This document shows, piece after piece, positions 19,159 to 28,121 of a stretch of 64,000 nucleotides of DNA. Source of the DNA: Saccharothrix espanaensis DSM 44229 (GTDB lineage Bacteria > Actinomycetota > Actinomycetes > Mycobacteriales > Pseudonocardiaceae). The notes beneath the pieces were generated by a model, which ran no database searches, was not told the DNA's origin, and saw only the letters and a list, made by a program, of their open reading frames with translations. A program made the translations under genes and the position numbers. The DNA is taken from assembly GCF_000328705.1 (NCBI RefSeq), contig NC_019673.1:5890001-5954000 (forward strand), in the 5' to 3' direction. The first letter of the stretch is position 1. The number at the start of each line of letters is the position of its first letter.

Positions 19159-19794
19159 CTAGAGGACGTAGTCGTCGCGCAGGTAGTGCCGGTACAGGGT
19201 GGTCGCCACGGTCGTCGGGTCGCCGCCCGCGAGAGCGTCCACGAGGTCGCGGTGCAGGGCGGGCATGTCGGTCAGGGCGAGGTGCTGTTCTTCCAGCGAG
19301 GAGCGCATGACCGCGCCCATCTGGGCGTCCATGCCCGCGAACAGCTTCGCGAGCCGGGGTTTGCGCGCGGCGGCGACCAGTCGGCCGTGGAAGGCCGTGT
19401 CGAGGTCGACCACGGCGGCGAGGTCGCCGGCGCGGGCGGCGTGGTCCATCCGGTCGACCAGGTCGGTGAGGGGGTCCACGAGGTCGGCGGTGCCGTGCGC
19501 GAGCACCGCCCGCACCGCGCCTTCCTCCAGCACGTAACGGGCGTAGCAGGCGTCCTGGATGTCGTCGTGGGACAGCCGGGTCACGATGCTGTGGCGGCGC
19601 GGGCTGATCTCGATCAGGCCCTCGTCGGCCAGTCTGGTGAGCGCGAGCCGCAGGGTGGTGCGGCTGACGCCCAGTTCCTCCGCGATCGGCACTTCCAGCA
19701 GTCGGGTGCCGGCCGCCAGTTCGTTGTTGAGGATGCGGGTGCGCAGCAGGCGGTGCACCCGGTCGGGCAGTGAGCCGGCGTCGAGGTCAGGCAT
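19159..19794 (-). CDS. GntR-family regulator, FCD subfamily
   Basis: 211-residue GntR regulator. N-terminal winged helix (LRTRILNNELAAGTRLLEVP, then IAEELGVSRTTLR) and a C-terminal all-helical FCD ligand domain with Asp/His metal-type residues (DTAFHGRLV and a later HRDLV). Its ATG at 19794 lies inside the end of the DUF4438 gene, so it is the last gene of the six-gene operon from 25302. The family senses small carboxylic or amino-acid metabolites. The perfect palindrome at 25344-25365 is its probable operator. Confidence 0.9.
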   Translation of the reverse strand: MPDLDAGSLPDRVHRLLRTRILNNELAAGTRLLEVPIAEELGVSRTTLRLALTRLADEGLIEISPRRHSIVTRLSHDDIQDACYARYVLEEGAVRAVLAHGTADLVDPLTDLVDRMDHAARAGDLAAVVDLDTAFHGRLVAAARKPRLAKLFAGMDAQMGAVMRSSLEEQHLALTDMPALHRDLVDALAGGDPTTVATTLYRHYLRDDYVL

Positions 19795-20593
19795 CGGGGC
19801 ATCCCAGCAGTCGCGGTGTCACTCCCACGTGGCCGGTCGGGTCCACGTGCACGTCGAAGTCCGTCGCGGGTCCGCACAGGATCGGCATCGCGCCGGGGCC
19901 GTGGCCGGGCAGCGGGCTGGCCGCGTGGACCACCACCGCCATGGTCAGCCACCCCTCCCTGCGTCCCGCGTTGTGCCGGACGTCCACGTCGTCGAGGCAC
20001 AGCAGATCACCCAGCCGCCAGGGTGCCGCGTCCGCCCGGTCGACCTGCACGTCGAGGTCCCACTGGTGCGCGGGGCGGCCGAACCCGTTGCCCACCAGGT
20101 GCGAGGGCACGCGGGCGCGCACCGATCCGACGTCCAGTGCCGCGAGCACGGCGGGGTCGATGTTCAGCACGGTGGTGGCACCCCGGGCGGGGGCGCCCTG
20201 GCCGTGCGCGCGGATCGCCACCCGGTCGTCGGGCAGCATGCGGGCCAACACGTCCTGTGGGAACACCGCGATCACCCTACCGTCGCGTTTGCCCAGCACC
20301 CGGCCGGTGGCGCCGCGCGCGTCGCCCGTGCGCACGACGGCCTCGTTGCCCAGGCAGGCGAACGCGGTCAGCGCGTGGCAGGCCGCCGGGTCGGGGTGCA
20401 CGAGGGTGACGCCGGGGGCGGCGTGGTCGCCGTCGACGTCGAACACGCCGTCGCCCAGCCGCAGGCCCAGCACCACGCCGCCGGTCGCGGTGGGCACGTA
20501 AGGCGTGCCGTCGCGGTCGACCAGGTACGGCGCGGGGCCGAGCCGAGGGGTCTCCACCACGCCGAGCAGCATGGTCCGCACCAGGGCGCTCAC
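19787..20593 (-). CDS. DUF4438 protein (copy A)
   Basis: 268-residue protein of a family without known function (DUF4438). The characteristic succession is visible: a HPDPAACHALTAFACLGNEA segment, TGRVLGKRDG, then RVAIRAHGQGA, TVLNIDPAVL, and the C-terminal PGHGPGAMPIL. GTG start at 20593 overlaps the stop of copy B (GTGA). The Gly-rich HGPG and CLGNE motifs shared with copy B are likely functional sites. No membrane segment or signal peptide is seen, so it is cytoplasmic. It sits next to TldD/TldE. Function unknown. Confidence 0.75.
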   Translation of the reverse strand: MSALVRTMLLGVVETPRLGPAPYLVDRDGTPYVPTATGGVVLGLRLGDGVFDVDGDHAAPGVTLVHPDPAACHALTAFACLGNEAVVRTGDARGATGRVLGKRDGRVIAVFPQDVLARMLPDDRVAIRAHGQGAPARGATTVLNIDPAVLAALDVGSVRARVPSHLVGNGFGRPAHQWDLDVQVDRADAAPWRLGDLLCLDDVDVRHNAGRREGWLTMAVVVHAASPLPGHGPGAMPILCGPATDFDVHVDPTGHVGVTPRLLGCPDA

Positions 20594-21402
20594 CAGCCGG
20601 CCCCGATGTTCGCTCCCAGGTCGTCGACCAGGTCGAACGCCTCGATCGGGCCGGTGAACAGGGTGGTGGGGCCCGGTCCGTGGCCGAACAGCCGGCAGTC
20701 GCCGGTGCTGAGCGCGCCGACCGCCAGGTAGCCGGCGCGGTACCCGCGGCCGAACCGGTGGTCCTGGTCCTCCAGCGCGACCAGGTCGCCGATCCGGCCG
20801 GACCGGACGCCCATCAGGTCGGTGTTGGCGTACTCCGAGGCCATGCCGGTGCCCGCGCCGACCGCCGCAGGCGCGATCCGGGCCGCCACGGACACCCGCA
20901 ACCGGCCGTCCGGGGCGGTCGCGACGGGCAGGCGGGGCAGCAGGTCGGGGTCGAGGTTCTTCACCACGACGTCGGGGTGGTCGAGCAGCCGCAGCCCTTG
21001 ACCGCGGGCGCGGATCGCCACCCGGTCCCCCGGTGCGACGTCGACGGCGTCGGACTCGGCGAGGTCGACCAGCACGTAGGCGTGCTGGCCGTACACGCGG
21101 CCCGTCGGCCGCCGTGCGCCGAGGACGGTGACCTCGTTGCCCACGCAGGTCAGGTACTGGAGGGCGTGGTTGGCGGCCGGGTCGGGGTGCCACACGGACA
21201 GGCCTGGTTCGAGGTGGTCGGCGGCGTGGCCGGTGGCCGGGTCGCCGACGCGCACGCCGAGGGTCACCCCGCCCATGCCGGGCAGCAGGAACGCCGTGCC
21301 GTCGCCGTCGACCCGGTAGCCGAACCGGTCGCCCGTGGGCGGGCAGACCTCGCCCAGCAGCATCTGGGCGGGCAGCCGGTCGGCGTTGGTGCGCGGGGTC
21401 AC
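20590..21402 (-). CDS. DUF4438 protein (copy B)
   Basis: 270-residue paralogue of the next gene. Shared landmarks: LLPGMGGVTLGVRVGD, HPDPAANHALQYLTCVGNE, TGRVYGQHAYVLVD, RVAIRARGQGL, VKNLDPDLL and FGHGPGPTTLFTGPI. It fits the DUF4438 pattern slightly better than copy A, for example RGQGLRLLDHPDVVVKNLDP. GTG at 21402 overlaps the TldE stop (GTGA). Two diverged copies side by side suggest a hetero-oligomer. Function unknown; the operon points to peptide or amino-acid metabolism. Confidence 0.78.
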   Translation of the reverse strand: MTPRTNADRLPAQMLLGEVCPPTGDRFGYRVDGDGTAFLLPGMGGVTLGVRVGDPATGHAADHLEPGLSVWHPDPAANHALQYLTCVGNEVTVLGARRPTGRVYGQHAYVLVDLAESDAVDVAPGDRVAIRARGQGLRLLDHPDVVVKNLDPDLLPRLPVATAPDGRLRVSVAARIAPAAVGAGTGMASEYANTDLMGVRSGRIGDLVALEDQDHRFGRGYRAGYLAVGALSTGDCRLFGHGPGPTTLFTGPIEAFDLVDDLGANIGAGW

Positions 21403-22718
21403 CGGGGACCGAACCGGAAGCCGTGCGCGCGGATCGCCGGCGCGGTGACCGCCCCGTTCCACACGTTCATGACCGGCTGGGCGCGCAGCTCGTCGCCCAC
21501 TCCGTCCACAGTGGACAGTAGATCGAACACGGACTGGGTGAACCTGGCTCCCCGCACGGGGTCGCCCAGCTCGCCGTCCGCGATCCGGAAGCAGGCGTCC
21601 CGGCTCACCCCGGTGATCGTGCCCGCCTGCCGGTCGACCAGCCGCGTGTACCAGAACCGCTCGACGTAGAGGCCGTTCTCCACCCCGGCAACCAGGTCGC
21701 CGTGCGTGCCGGGCGCCATCACGACGTTCGCCGCGACCGGCGACGGCACGGCTTCGCGCGCCACGTGGGCGTGGCCGGTGCGGTCGGTGACGGGCGCGCC
21801 GACGAGTCCGGCGGTGATCAGCGGCACCACCGACTTGGTCGTGCCGAGCACGTCGAACGGCACGGGCAGCCCGAACGGGTAGGACGCGTCGTCGGCGACC
21901 GTGACCAGGTCCGAGGCCACCCGCCGGCCCGGTGCGGTCGCCGCGCCGACGCCCGCCTCCGCCAGGCCGCCGTCGAAACCGAGCACGCCCAGGAACCCGA
22001 GCAGCTCGCCGGTGGCCTCGGGGCCGAGCACCACGGTGTAAATGCCGTCGGGCAGCGGTTCCCGGCCACGGCTCCGCACGGCGCGGGCGACGGTGTCCGC
22101 CACGGTCCCGGCGTCCAGGCCCAGCGCGTCCCGCGACCGGTGCAGGTTCGCCCAGTGCGCCGAGCCGTCCCCGTCGCCCACCGTGAGACTGCCGGTCGCC
22201 TCGGTCGCCACGACGTGCCGCAGCGCGCCGGTGCTGGAGGCGACCGCGAGTTGGGTCACCGCCCGGCCGACCATGCCCGCCGCGGTGCAGCCGGCCCGGC
22301 GTGCCCGGGTCATCGCCTCGGCGGCGATCGCGATCCGGGCCGGGGCGTCGAACGCGGCGGTGTCGTCGTGCCACAGGAGGTGGTCGTCGGAGACCGGGGC
22401 CGCCGGCCGGGCCGAGCCGGGCGCGGCGGCCGTGCGGGCGAGGTCGCGGGCGAGCGCGGCGGCGCGGCGGACCGCGTCGGGCACCCGGTCCAGGGCGCCG
22501 GTCGCGACCCGCGCGGCGTGCCCGTCCACCACGGCCCGCACCACGACCTGCTGTTCGGTGACGTCCTGCGGCTGGTGGACGCGCTCGCCCGCGAACCGGG
22601 TGTACTCCCCGGCCCGCGCCAGCAGCGCGGCCTCGACGTGGTCGGCCCCGGCCGCGCGGACGGCGTCGGCCAGCAGCCCGGTGGCGCGGTCGGGGTCGAC
22701 GGGCGCGGCGAACCCCAT
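21399..22718 (-). CDS. TldE/PmbA-family metalloprotease subunit
   Basis: 439-residue TldE(PmbA)-type protein. In this family the TldE partner lacks the zinc motif and forms a heterodimer with TldD to cleave unstructured peptides. Family blocks are seen at SYPFGLPVPFDVLGTTKS, GDLVAGVENGLYVERFWYTR and GVSRDACFRI. No HExxxH is present, as expected. ATG at 22718 shares one base with the TldD stop (TGATG). Length is normal. Followed by two DUF4438 genes in the same transcript. Confidence 0.9.
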   Translation of the reverse strand: MGFAAPVDPDRATGLLADAVRAAGADHVEAALLARAGEYTRFAGERVHQPQDVTEQQVVVRAVVDGHAARVATGALDRVPDAVRRAAALARDLARTAAAPGSARPAAPVSDDHLLWHDDTAAFDAPARIAIAAEAMTRARRAGCTAAGMVGRAVTQLAVASSTGALRHVVATEATGSLTVGDGDGSAHWANLHRSRDALGLDAGTVADTVARAVRSRGREPLPDGIYTVVLGPEATGELLGFLGVLGFDGGLAEAGVGAATAPGRRVASDLVTVADDASYPFGLPVPFDVLGTTKSVVPLITAGLVGAPVTDRTGHAHVAREAVPSPVAANVVMAPGTHGDLVAGVENGLYVERFWYTRLVDRQAGTITGVSRDACFRIADGELGDPVRGARFTQSVFDLLSTVDGVGDELRAQPVMNVWNGAVTAPAIRAHGFRFGPR

Positions 22719-24160
22719 CACGCCACCCCGATCCGGACGCCGCGCACGAGCGTGGACGGCGCGCCGTGGCTGAGGAAGCTCCACTGCTTGGGTTCGCCCT
22801 TGCCGCACGGGTAGCCGAAGATCCGCAGGTCGTCGGCCACCGCCTCGACCGAACCCCAGAACCGGGGCGTGATCCCGCCGTAGGAGAAGTTCTTCAGCAG
22901 CCGCCCCCGCTTCCCGCCGCGCACCTCGTAGGCCACCTCGGTGCCGAACTGGAAGTCGAGCCGCCGCTCGTCGATGGACCACGACCGGTTGTCCTCGGCG
23001 TAGAAGCCCTCGCCGAGCCGGTCGCACAACTCGTCCAGCGTGCCCTCGCCGGGTTCGAGGTAGACGTGGGTGGCGAAGCAGACCGGCGTCCAGGCCCAGC
23101 CGTCCGACCGCGCCGCCCCCGTCAGGGTCGCGCCCGTCCGCGCCGCGGAGTCCAATGTGGACAGCGTGTTGCGCACGATCCCGCGATCCACCAGCGTGTG
23201 CCGACGCGCCGGCGTGCCCTCGTCGTCGAACGCGAAGCTGCCGCGCGTGCCGGGCACGGTCGGGTCGCTGGTGATGGTCACGGCGGGCGACCCGTAGCGC
23301 AGCGAACCGATGTCGTCCACGCCGATGAACGAGGTGCCCGCGAAGTTGGCCTCGTCGCCGATCATCCGGTCCAGTTCCAGCGCGTGCCCGGCGGACTCGT
23401 GGATCTGCAACGACATCTGCTGGCTGCCCACCACGACGTCGGCGGTGCCCGAGGGCGCGACGGGCGCGGTGAGCAGCGCCACCGCCTCCTCCCCCACCCG
23501 TGCCGCGTTCGCCACCAGGTCCCGGCCGAGCACGAACTCCCACCCGGCCGCGCCCGTGTCGCCGTGGAACGAGTTCGGGTAGCTGCGCCGCTGCACGTCG
23601 CCGTGCCCGGCGGCGGTGGCCACCACCAGCACGCCGGACTCCAGGAAGTGCTGGTGCTGACGGGAACCCGCCGAGTTGCCGAAGTGCCGGTGCTGCCGCT
23701 TGGCGTTGACGCCCGCCTGCGCCGAGACCACCTCGCGCGGCGCGGACGCCGCGTCCAGCGCCGCGCCGAGCAGCGCCTGCCGGACGCTCTCGGCGGTGGC
23801 GAACGGGTCGAGTTCCACCACCGTCCGGTAGCTCCCGCTGTGCGCGTCGAGTTCCGGCAGGCGGACCGGCTCGGACGCACCCCTCGCCGCCACGGCCAGC
23901 GCGTGCGCCCGACGTGCGGCGGTCGCGGCGTCGGCGCTGTCGGCCAGCGGGCGGGCGGCGAACCCCCACACACCGTCGACCAGCACCCGGACCCCGATGC
24001 CCAGCGTGTGCTCGACCCGCACGTCCGGATCCGCGCCCGCCTGCCGGTACGCCCGCAGTTCCTCGGCCTCCACCAGCCGCACGTCGGCATACTCGGCTCG
24101 CCCGTCAACCGCGTCCAGCGCCACCTCCACGACCGCGCGGGCCGCGGCGTCCTCGGCCAT
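22718..24160 (-). CDS. TldD-family zinc metalloprotease subunit
   Basis: 480-residue TldD, the zinc-bearing half of a TldD/TldE peptidase. The HExxxH motif is intact as HESAGH (about residue 257), the downstream YGSPAVTITSD block is typical, and a Cys near the end (YPCGKGEPKQ) fits the third zinc-site residue. ATG at 24160 is preferred because the family N-terminus starts there. An in-frame GTG at 24184 would overlap the oxidoreductase stop as GTGA, matching the style of the operon, and is possible. The partner is the TldE gene directly downstream. Confidence 0.9.
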   Translation of the reverse strand: MAEDAAARAVVEVALDAVDGRAEYADVRLVEAEELRAYRQAGADPDVRVEHTLGIGVRVLVDGVWGFAARPLADSADAATAARRAHALAVAARGASEPVRLPELDAHSGSYRTVVELDPFATAESVRQALLGAALDAASAPREVVSAQAGVNAKRQHRHFGNSAGSRQHQHFLESGVLVVATAAGHGDVQRRSYPNSFHGDTGAAGWEFVLGRDLVANAARVGEEAVALLTAPVAPSGTADVVVGSQQMSLQIHESAGHALELDRMIGDEANFAGTSFIGVDDIGSLRYGSPAVTITSDPTVPGTRGSFAFDDEGTPARRHTLVDRGIVRNTLSTLDSAARTGATLTGAARSDGWAWTPVCFATHVYLEPGEGTLDELCDRLGEGFYAEDNRSWSIDERRLDFQFGTEVAYEVRGGKRGRLLKNFSYGGITPRFWGSVEAVADDLRIFGYPCGKGEPKQWSFLSHGAPSTLVRGVRIGVA

Positions 24161-24180
24161 CGCGCCCCACCCGTGCGGGC

Positions 24181-25302
24181 TCACGCCACGCCACCCAACG
24201 GCAGGTCGACCCACGCGCGTCGGCGGAACGACGCCTCGAACGCGTTGATCGTCTCCTGCACCAGCGCGCCCTGCGCGAAATCACCCTGGTTCGTCGCGCC
24301 GCCGTCCAGGATCTCGGTGGTGAAGTCGGCGCACAGGTTGGCGTAGAACAACGAGTCCCATGCCTCCGCGGACGTCGCGCCCGGCGGGAAGAACCGGGCC
24401 GGGATCTCCCGCTCCACGAACTCGGGCTCGTCCTTGGTCGCCGTGCGGATCGTCTGGCAGCCACCGGACTCCTGCGCCAACCGCACGATCACCGCGCCCT
24501 CCGAACCGTAGAACCGCGCCTCGATCCCCGGCAGGGCACCCACTGCCACGTACGAGGACTGGATCGAGGCGACCAGGTCGTTGTCGAACTCGCAGATCCA
24601 CATGTCGCCGTCATCGATGTTGAGCCGCTGGCTGCGCCCCGTGGCGAGGACCACGCGCTCCGGCACGAAGTTGCGCATCGTGCCCACCACGGAGGTCAAC
24701 CGCGCCCCGGCCCACCAGTGCATGATGTCGATGATCGGCGCGCCATAACCCTCGATGGACGAGGTGGCGATCACGGCGGGGTCGGCGTCGGGGTCGACCT
24801 GGCGCATCGGCGTGGCGGGGTCGATCCACTGGCTGTTCTGCTCGAACCCGTTGAACAGGTACGGCGTGCCGACGAACCCGGCGTCGATGAGGCTCTTGGC
24901 GTGGAGAACCGCCGGCGCGTACCGGAACGTGAACCCCAGCTTGGTCTTGAGCCCCCGGGACGCGGCAGCCTCGGCGAGCCGCTGGGTCTCCCGGTAGTCC
25001 CGGTGCACCGGCTTCTCGCACAACACGTGCTTGCCCGCCGCGATCGCCGCCGCCGAGACCTCGAAGTGCGCGGTGTTGGCCGTGGCGACGTCGACCACGT
25101 CGACCGTCGGGTCGTCCAGCACCTGCCGGTAGTCCTCGAAGGTCCGCCCAACCCCGAACAGCCGCGCGGCCTCACCCAGGGCCACCGGATCGCTGTCGAC
25201 CAGCGCGACCACCTCGACCCGAGGATCACGCGACCACCCCGGCAGGTGCGCCCGCCGAGCCCACCGCCCCGCCCCGACCACAGCAACCCGCAACTTGTCC
25301 AC
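24181..25302 (-). CDS. Gfo/Idh/MocA-family oxidoreductase
   Basis: 373-residue NAD(P)-dependent dehydrogenase. Rossmann motif VVGAGRWARRAH at the N-terminus, the diagnostic EKP (LCEKPVHRD) and a C-terminal alpha/beta domain with DIMHWWAG, the family active-site His region. The GTG at 25302 has AGGAGA seven bases upstream; frames extending further are unsupported. First gene of the operon through TldD/E, the two DUF4438 genes and GntR. The palindromic operator candidate is 42 bases upstream. Family substrates are sugars, inositols and related polyols; the true one is unknown. Confidence 0.88.
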   Translation of the reverse strand: MDKLRVAVVGAGRWARRAHLPGWSRDPRVEVVALVDSDPVALGEAARLFGVGRTFEDYRQVLDDPTVDVVDVATANTAHFEVSAAAIAAGKHVLCEKPVHRDYRETQRLAEAAASRGLKTKLGFTFRYAPAVLHAKSLIDAGFVGTPYLFNGFEQNSQWIDPATPMRQVDPDADPAVIATSSIEGYGAPIIDIMHWWAGARLTSVVGTMRNFVPERVVLATGRSQRLNIDDGDMWICEFDNDLVASIQSSYVAVGALPGIEARFYGSEGAVIVRLAQESGGCQTIRTATKDEPEFVEREIPARFFPPGATSAEAWDSLFYANLCADFTTEILDGGATNQGDFAQGALVQETINAFEASFRRRAWVDLPLGGVA

Positions 25303-25343
25303 GTCGCTCTCCTCGCACTGGGATCCCCCGACGCTATGCCGAC

Positions 25344-25365
25344 TGTCGATTGCCGACAATCGACA
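25344..25365. promoter_or_regulatory. Perfect 22-bp palindrome, candidate GntR operator
   Basis: TGTCGATTG - CCGA - CAATCGACA, perfect 9-bp arms. It lies upstream of the Gfo/Idh gene, the first gene of the operon ending in the GntR regulator. Size, symmetry and the ATTG/CAAT core fit operators of FCD-type GntR proteins. The site would give autoregulation of the whole operon. Confidence 0.6.
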
Positions 25366-25465
25366 CAGAGTATGACGTGGGTCACATGCCGCCACTGCCG
25401 GATCCCGGCGCATCGGACCGGGACGAACCGCACCGCGGCGGGTTCCATCCGCAACTTGTCCGGGT

Positions 25466-25603
25466 TCACCGTCCCCCTGGCAGCGGCAACACCTCGTAGT
25501 CGTCGACCGACACGTCACCGACCAGTTCGTCCACCGTGAAGGTGCCGGCCTTTTCGAGGTCGTGGTCGCGCGCCTGGGTCTCACCGCCGGCGGTGGACAC
25601 CAC
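25466..25603 (-). CDS. Possible small protein (45 residues)
   Basis: A GTG at 25603 opens a 45-codon frame ending TVDELVGDVSVDDYEVLPLP plus GGR. The frame has good third-position GC and an acidic, protein-like C-terminal half. The ribosome site is weak and no family is recognised. It follows the membrane protein at 25666 on the same strand with a gap of 62 bases. It could be a small gene or chance. Confidence 0.3.
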   Translation of the reverse strand: MVSTAGGETQARDHDLEKAGTFTVDELVGDVSVDDYEVLPLPGGR

Positions 25604-25665
25604 ATCACCGGGTGCAGATACTCGGCGGCTTGCGCGCGGAACGGTGCCTGACCGGTTCCGACCGA

Positions 25666-26826
25666 CTACCGGTACCCGTGCCCAGGCGCGTTCTGCGTGG
25701 AACTGTCGCTGTCCGTGGACCTCCGGCGTTCCCGCCGATGCCGGCTTCGCTCCTGGCGTTCCCGCTCGCGCCGACCGTAGGTCGCGTCGCGGACGGTCTC
25801 CTCGTCTTCCAGGCTCGACCCGAGCGCACCGGCGACGATGCCGACAGAACTGCACAACCACACCAGCTTCAGGTACGAACCCGCACCAACCGGGTGGCCC
25901 AACGTCTGTTCGAAGTAACCGCTGTCGATCAAAACGGCCGCCGCGAGCAGCGCGAGCACGAACAGGATCGCGTACATGCAGGCCACCCCGATCGCCAGCG
26001 TGGTTGCCGTGGAAACGTTGTACAGCAACATTTTGCGTCGCTCGGCGGTCTCGGACGGCCGATCCCAGAGGTGGTTGCGCACCGTCAACCACACCGTCAT
26101 GACCAGTACGGTGACCACCGTGATCGCCGCCAGCCGCAACGGGGGCAGCGCGTCCGCGAGCTTCCAGAACGAACTGGTGATGATGCCGTAGGCGGCGGTC
26201 CCGGCCGCGGCCGCGGTGGCACCCGCGAGGTGCGGGACGAGCCGCCACGGACGGTTGTCCCGCACCATCCCCGCCAGCAGGCGCAGCCGGCCACGCAGCC
26301 CGACCAGGGCGAGACGGGTCACGGGCGACTCGGGACCACCGGAAATCCGCTGGGTGGGAGCCAGCGCCTCACGCACGCGCGCCACCACTCCCCCGCCGTC
26401 GCGGTCCCCGGCGATCCCGAGCTGCCGCGACACCAGTTGGCGCACCACGTGGACCAGCAACGCCCGTGTCCGACGCCCGACCATCACCGCACCGAGCGCG
26501 GGCAGCGAGATCATCGCGACACCGTGCTCGACGTCGACCCCGGCGACCACGGGTTGCGTCCCCGCGCGCCGGGGCAGGTCGGTGACCAGGACCAGCACGT
26601 CCCAGCCCCGGTCCTGCCGGTGTTCCTGCGACAGCGCGCGCATCGGGATGTCACCGTCGTCGTCCAGCGGCAGCCGGTCCACCTCGTGCTCCACCCGCCA
26701 CCGCGCCCGTCCGCTCACCCGGGCGGCGAAGGTGTCGGGCAGGTCGTCGGCGATCGTCGTGATCACCCGCTCGGGCAGCCCTTCGTCGGCCAGCACTCCC
26801 ACGGTCACCTGGTGGGGCGCACCCAT
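25666..26826 (-). CDS. Hypothetical membrane protein with N-terminal soluble domain
   Basis: 386 residues. The N-terminal ~200 residues are soluble (VTVGVLADEGLPERVITTIADD start, with a VLVLVTDLPRR strand-turn). Then come about four hydrophobic segments (roughly 215-235, 245-265, 290-320 and 335-365) and a basic, Arg-rich tail. ATG at 26826 with GAGGTGG six bases upstream. I do not recognise the family. The tail (RRERERQERSRHRRERRR) suggests a cytoplasmic C-terminus. Confidence 0.75.
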   Translation of the reverse strand: MGAPHQVTVGVLADEGLPERVITTIADDLPDTFAARVSGRARWRVEHEVDRLPLDDDGDIPMRALSQEHRQDRGWDVLVLVTDLPRRAGTQPVVAGVDVEHGVAMISLPALGAVMVGRRTRALLVHVVRQLVSRQLGIAGDRDGGGVVARVREALAPTQRISGGPESPVTRLALVGLRGRLRLLAGMVRDNRPWRLVPHLAGATAAAAGTAAYGIITSSFWKLADALPPLRLAAITVVTVLVMTVWLTVRNHLWDRPSETAERRKMLLYNVSTATTLAIGVACMYAILFVLALLAAAVLIDSGYFEQTLGHPVGAGSYLKLVWLCSSVGIVAGALGSSLEDEETVRDATYGRRERERQERSRHRRERRRSTDSDSSTQNAPGHGYR

Positions 26827-26945
26827 GTGGTCCACCTCGCTTGTCGGCGCTCGCCGGCTTCCACGGGAGGTACCGGCCGAACCCATCCGGCCCGGCGGTC
26901 TCGCAGCGCGGTCCGCGCTCCCGCGAAGGCCGGACGCGGGTGGCA

Positions 26946-28121
26946 TCAGGGTTTGAGGACGACCTTCTCGCAGTTGTCCTGCTTGTTCTTGAAGATGTCG
27001 AAACCGCGTTCCGCCTCGTCGAGCGGCAGGGTGTGGGTGATGATCCGGGTCGGGTCGATCTCCCCGCGTTCGATGCGTTGCAGCAGCGGCTTCATGTAGC
27101 GCTGCACGTGGCACTGCCCGGTCCGCAGGGTCAGCGACCGGTTCATCCACGCGCCGGCCGGGAACTTGTCCACCAGGCCGCCGTACACGCCGATCACCGA
27201 CACCACGCCGCCGCTGCGACACGACAGGATCGCCTGGCGCAGCGCGTGGGGGCGTTCGGTCTCCGAGCGAACGGCCTGCTTGACCCGGTCGTACGCGGCG
27301 ATGTGCGCGCTGCCGTGGCTGGCTTCCAGACCGACCGCGTCGATGCACTTGTCCGGTCCGCGCCCGCCGGTCAGTTCCAGCAGCCGGGAGCGCACGTCGA
27401 CCTCCTCGAAGTTCACCGGCGTGTGGCCCGCCCGTTCCGCCAGCTCCAGCCGGTAGGGCTCCTTGTCGATGGCGATGACCTGCGCGGCGCCGAGGACCCG
27501 GGCGCTGTCCATGGCGAACTGGCCGACCGGGCCGGCGCCCCAGACCGCCACCACGTCGCTGGGTTCGATGTCGCACATCTCGGCGCCCATGTAGCCGGTG
27601 GGCAGGATGTCGGAGAGGAACAGCACCTGCTCGTCGGTCAGGTCCGACTCGATCTTGAGCGGGTTCACGTCGGCGAACGGCACCCGCGCGTACTGCGCCT
27701 GACCGCCGGCGAAGCCCCCGGTCAGGTGGGAGTAGCCGAAGATGCCCGCGACCGGGTGCCCGAACATCTTCTCCGCGATCCCGGCGTTGGGGTTCGAGTT
27801 CTCGCAGCACGAGTACAGCTCGGCGGCGCAGGCGGCGCACGCGCCGCAGGCGATCGGGAAGGGCACGACGACCCGGTCCCCGACGCGCAGCCGACCCGGC
27901 TCGACGCCCGGTCCCACCTCGACCACCTCGCCCATGAACTCGTGCCCCAGGACGTCGCCGTCCTGCATGGTGGGCACGTACCCGTCGACCAGGTGCAGGT
28001 CCGAGCCGCAGATCGCGGTGGAGGTGATGCGGACGATGGCATCGCGGTTGTTCAGGATCTTCGGGTCCGGCACGTCGCGGACCTCGACCTTGTTGCGGCC
28101 CGCCCAGGTGTTCGCCCTCAT
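26946..28121 (-). CDS. Zinc-dependent alcohol dehydrogenase, formaldehyde-dehydrogenase-like
   Basis: 391-residue medium-chain dehydrogenase of the glutathione-independent formaldehyde dehydrogenase subgroup. Catalytic zinc ligands CGSDLH and GHEF, a structural zinc cluster (CGACAACAAELYSCC), the NAD motif GAGPVGQ and the subgroup feature of a long insertion with GFAGGQAQYARVP. ATG at 28121 overlaps the stop of the SRPBCC gene (ATGA). Together they form a two-gene operon. It probably oxidises an aldehyde or alcohol; the exact substrate is not readable. Confidence 0.9.
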   Translation of the reverse strand: MRANTWAGRNKVEVRDVPDPKILNNRDAIVRITSTAICGSDLHLVDGYVPTMQDGDVLGHEFMGEVVEVGPGVEPGRLRVGDRVVVPFPIACGACAACAAELYSCCENSNPNAGIAEKMFGHPVAGIFGYSHLTGGFAGGQAQYARVPFADVNPLKIESDLTDEQVLFLSDILPTGYMGAEMCDIEPSDVVAVWGAGPVGQFAMDSARVLGAAQVIAIDKEPYRLELAERAGHTPVNFEEVDVRSRLLELTGGRGPDKCIDAVGLEASHGSAHIAAYDRVKQAVRSETERPHALRQAILSCRSGGVVSVIGVYGGLVDKFPAGAWMNRSLTLRTGQCHVQRYMKPLLQRIERGEIDPTRIITHTLPLDEAERGFDIFKNKQDNCEKVVLKP

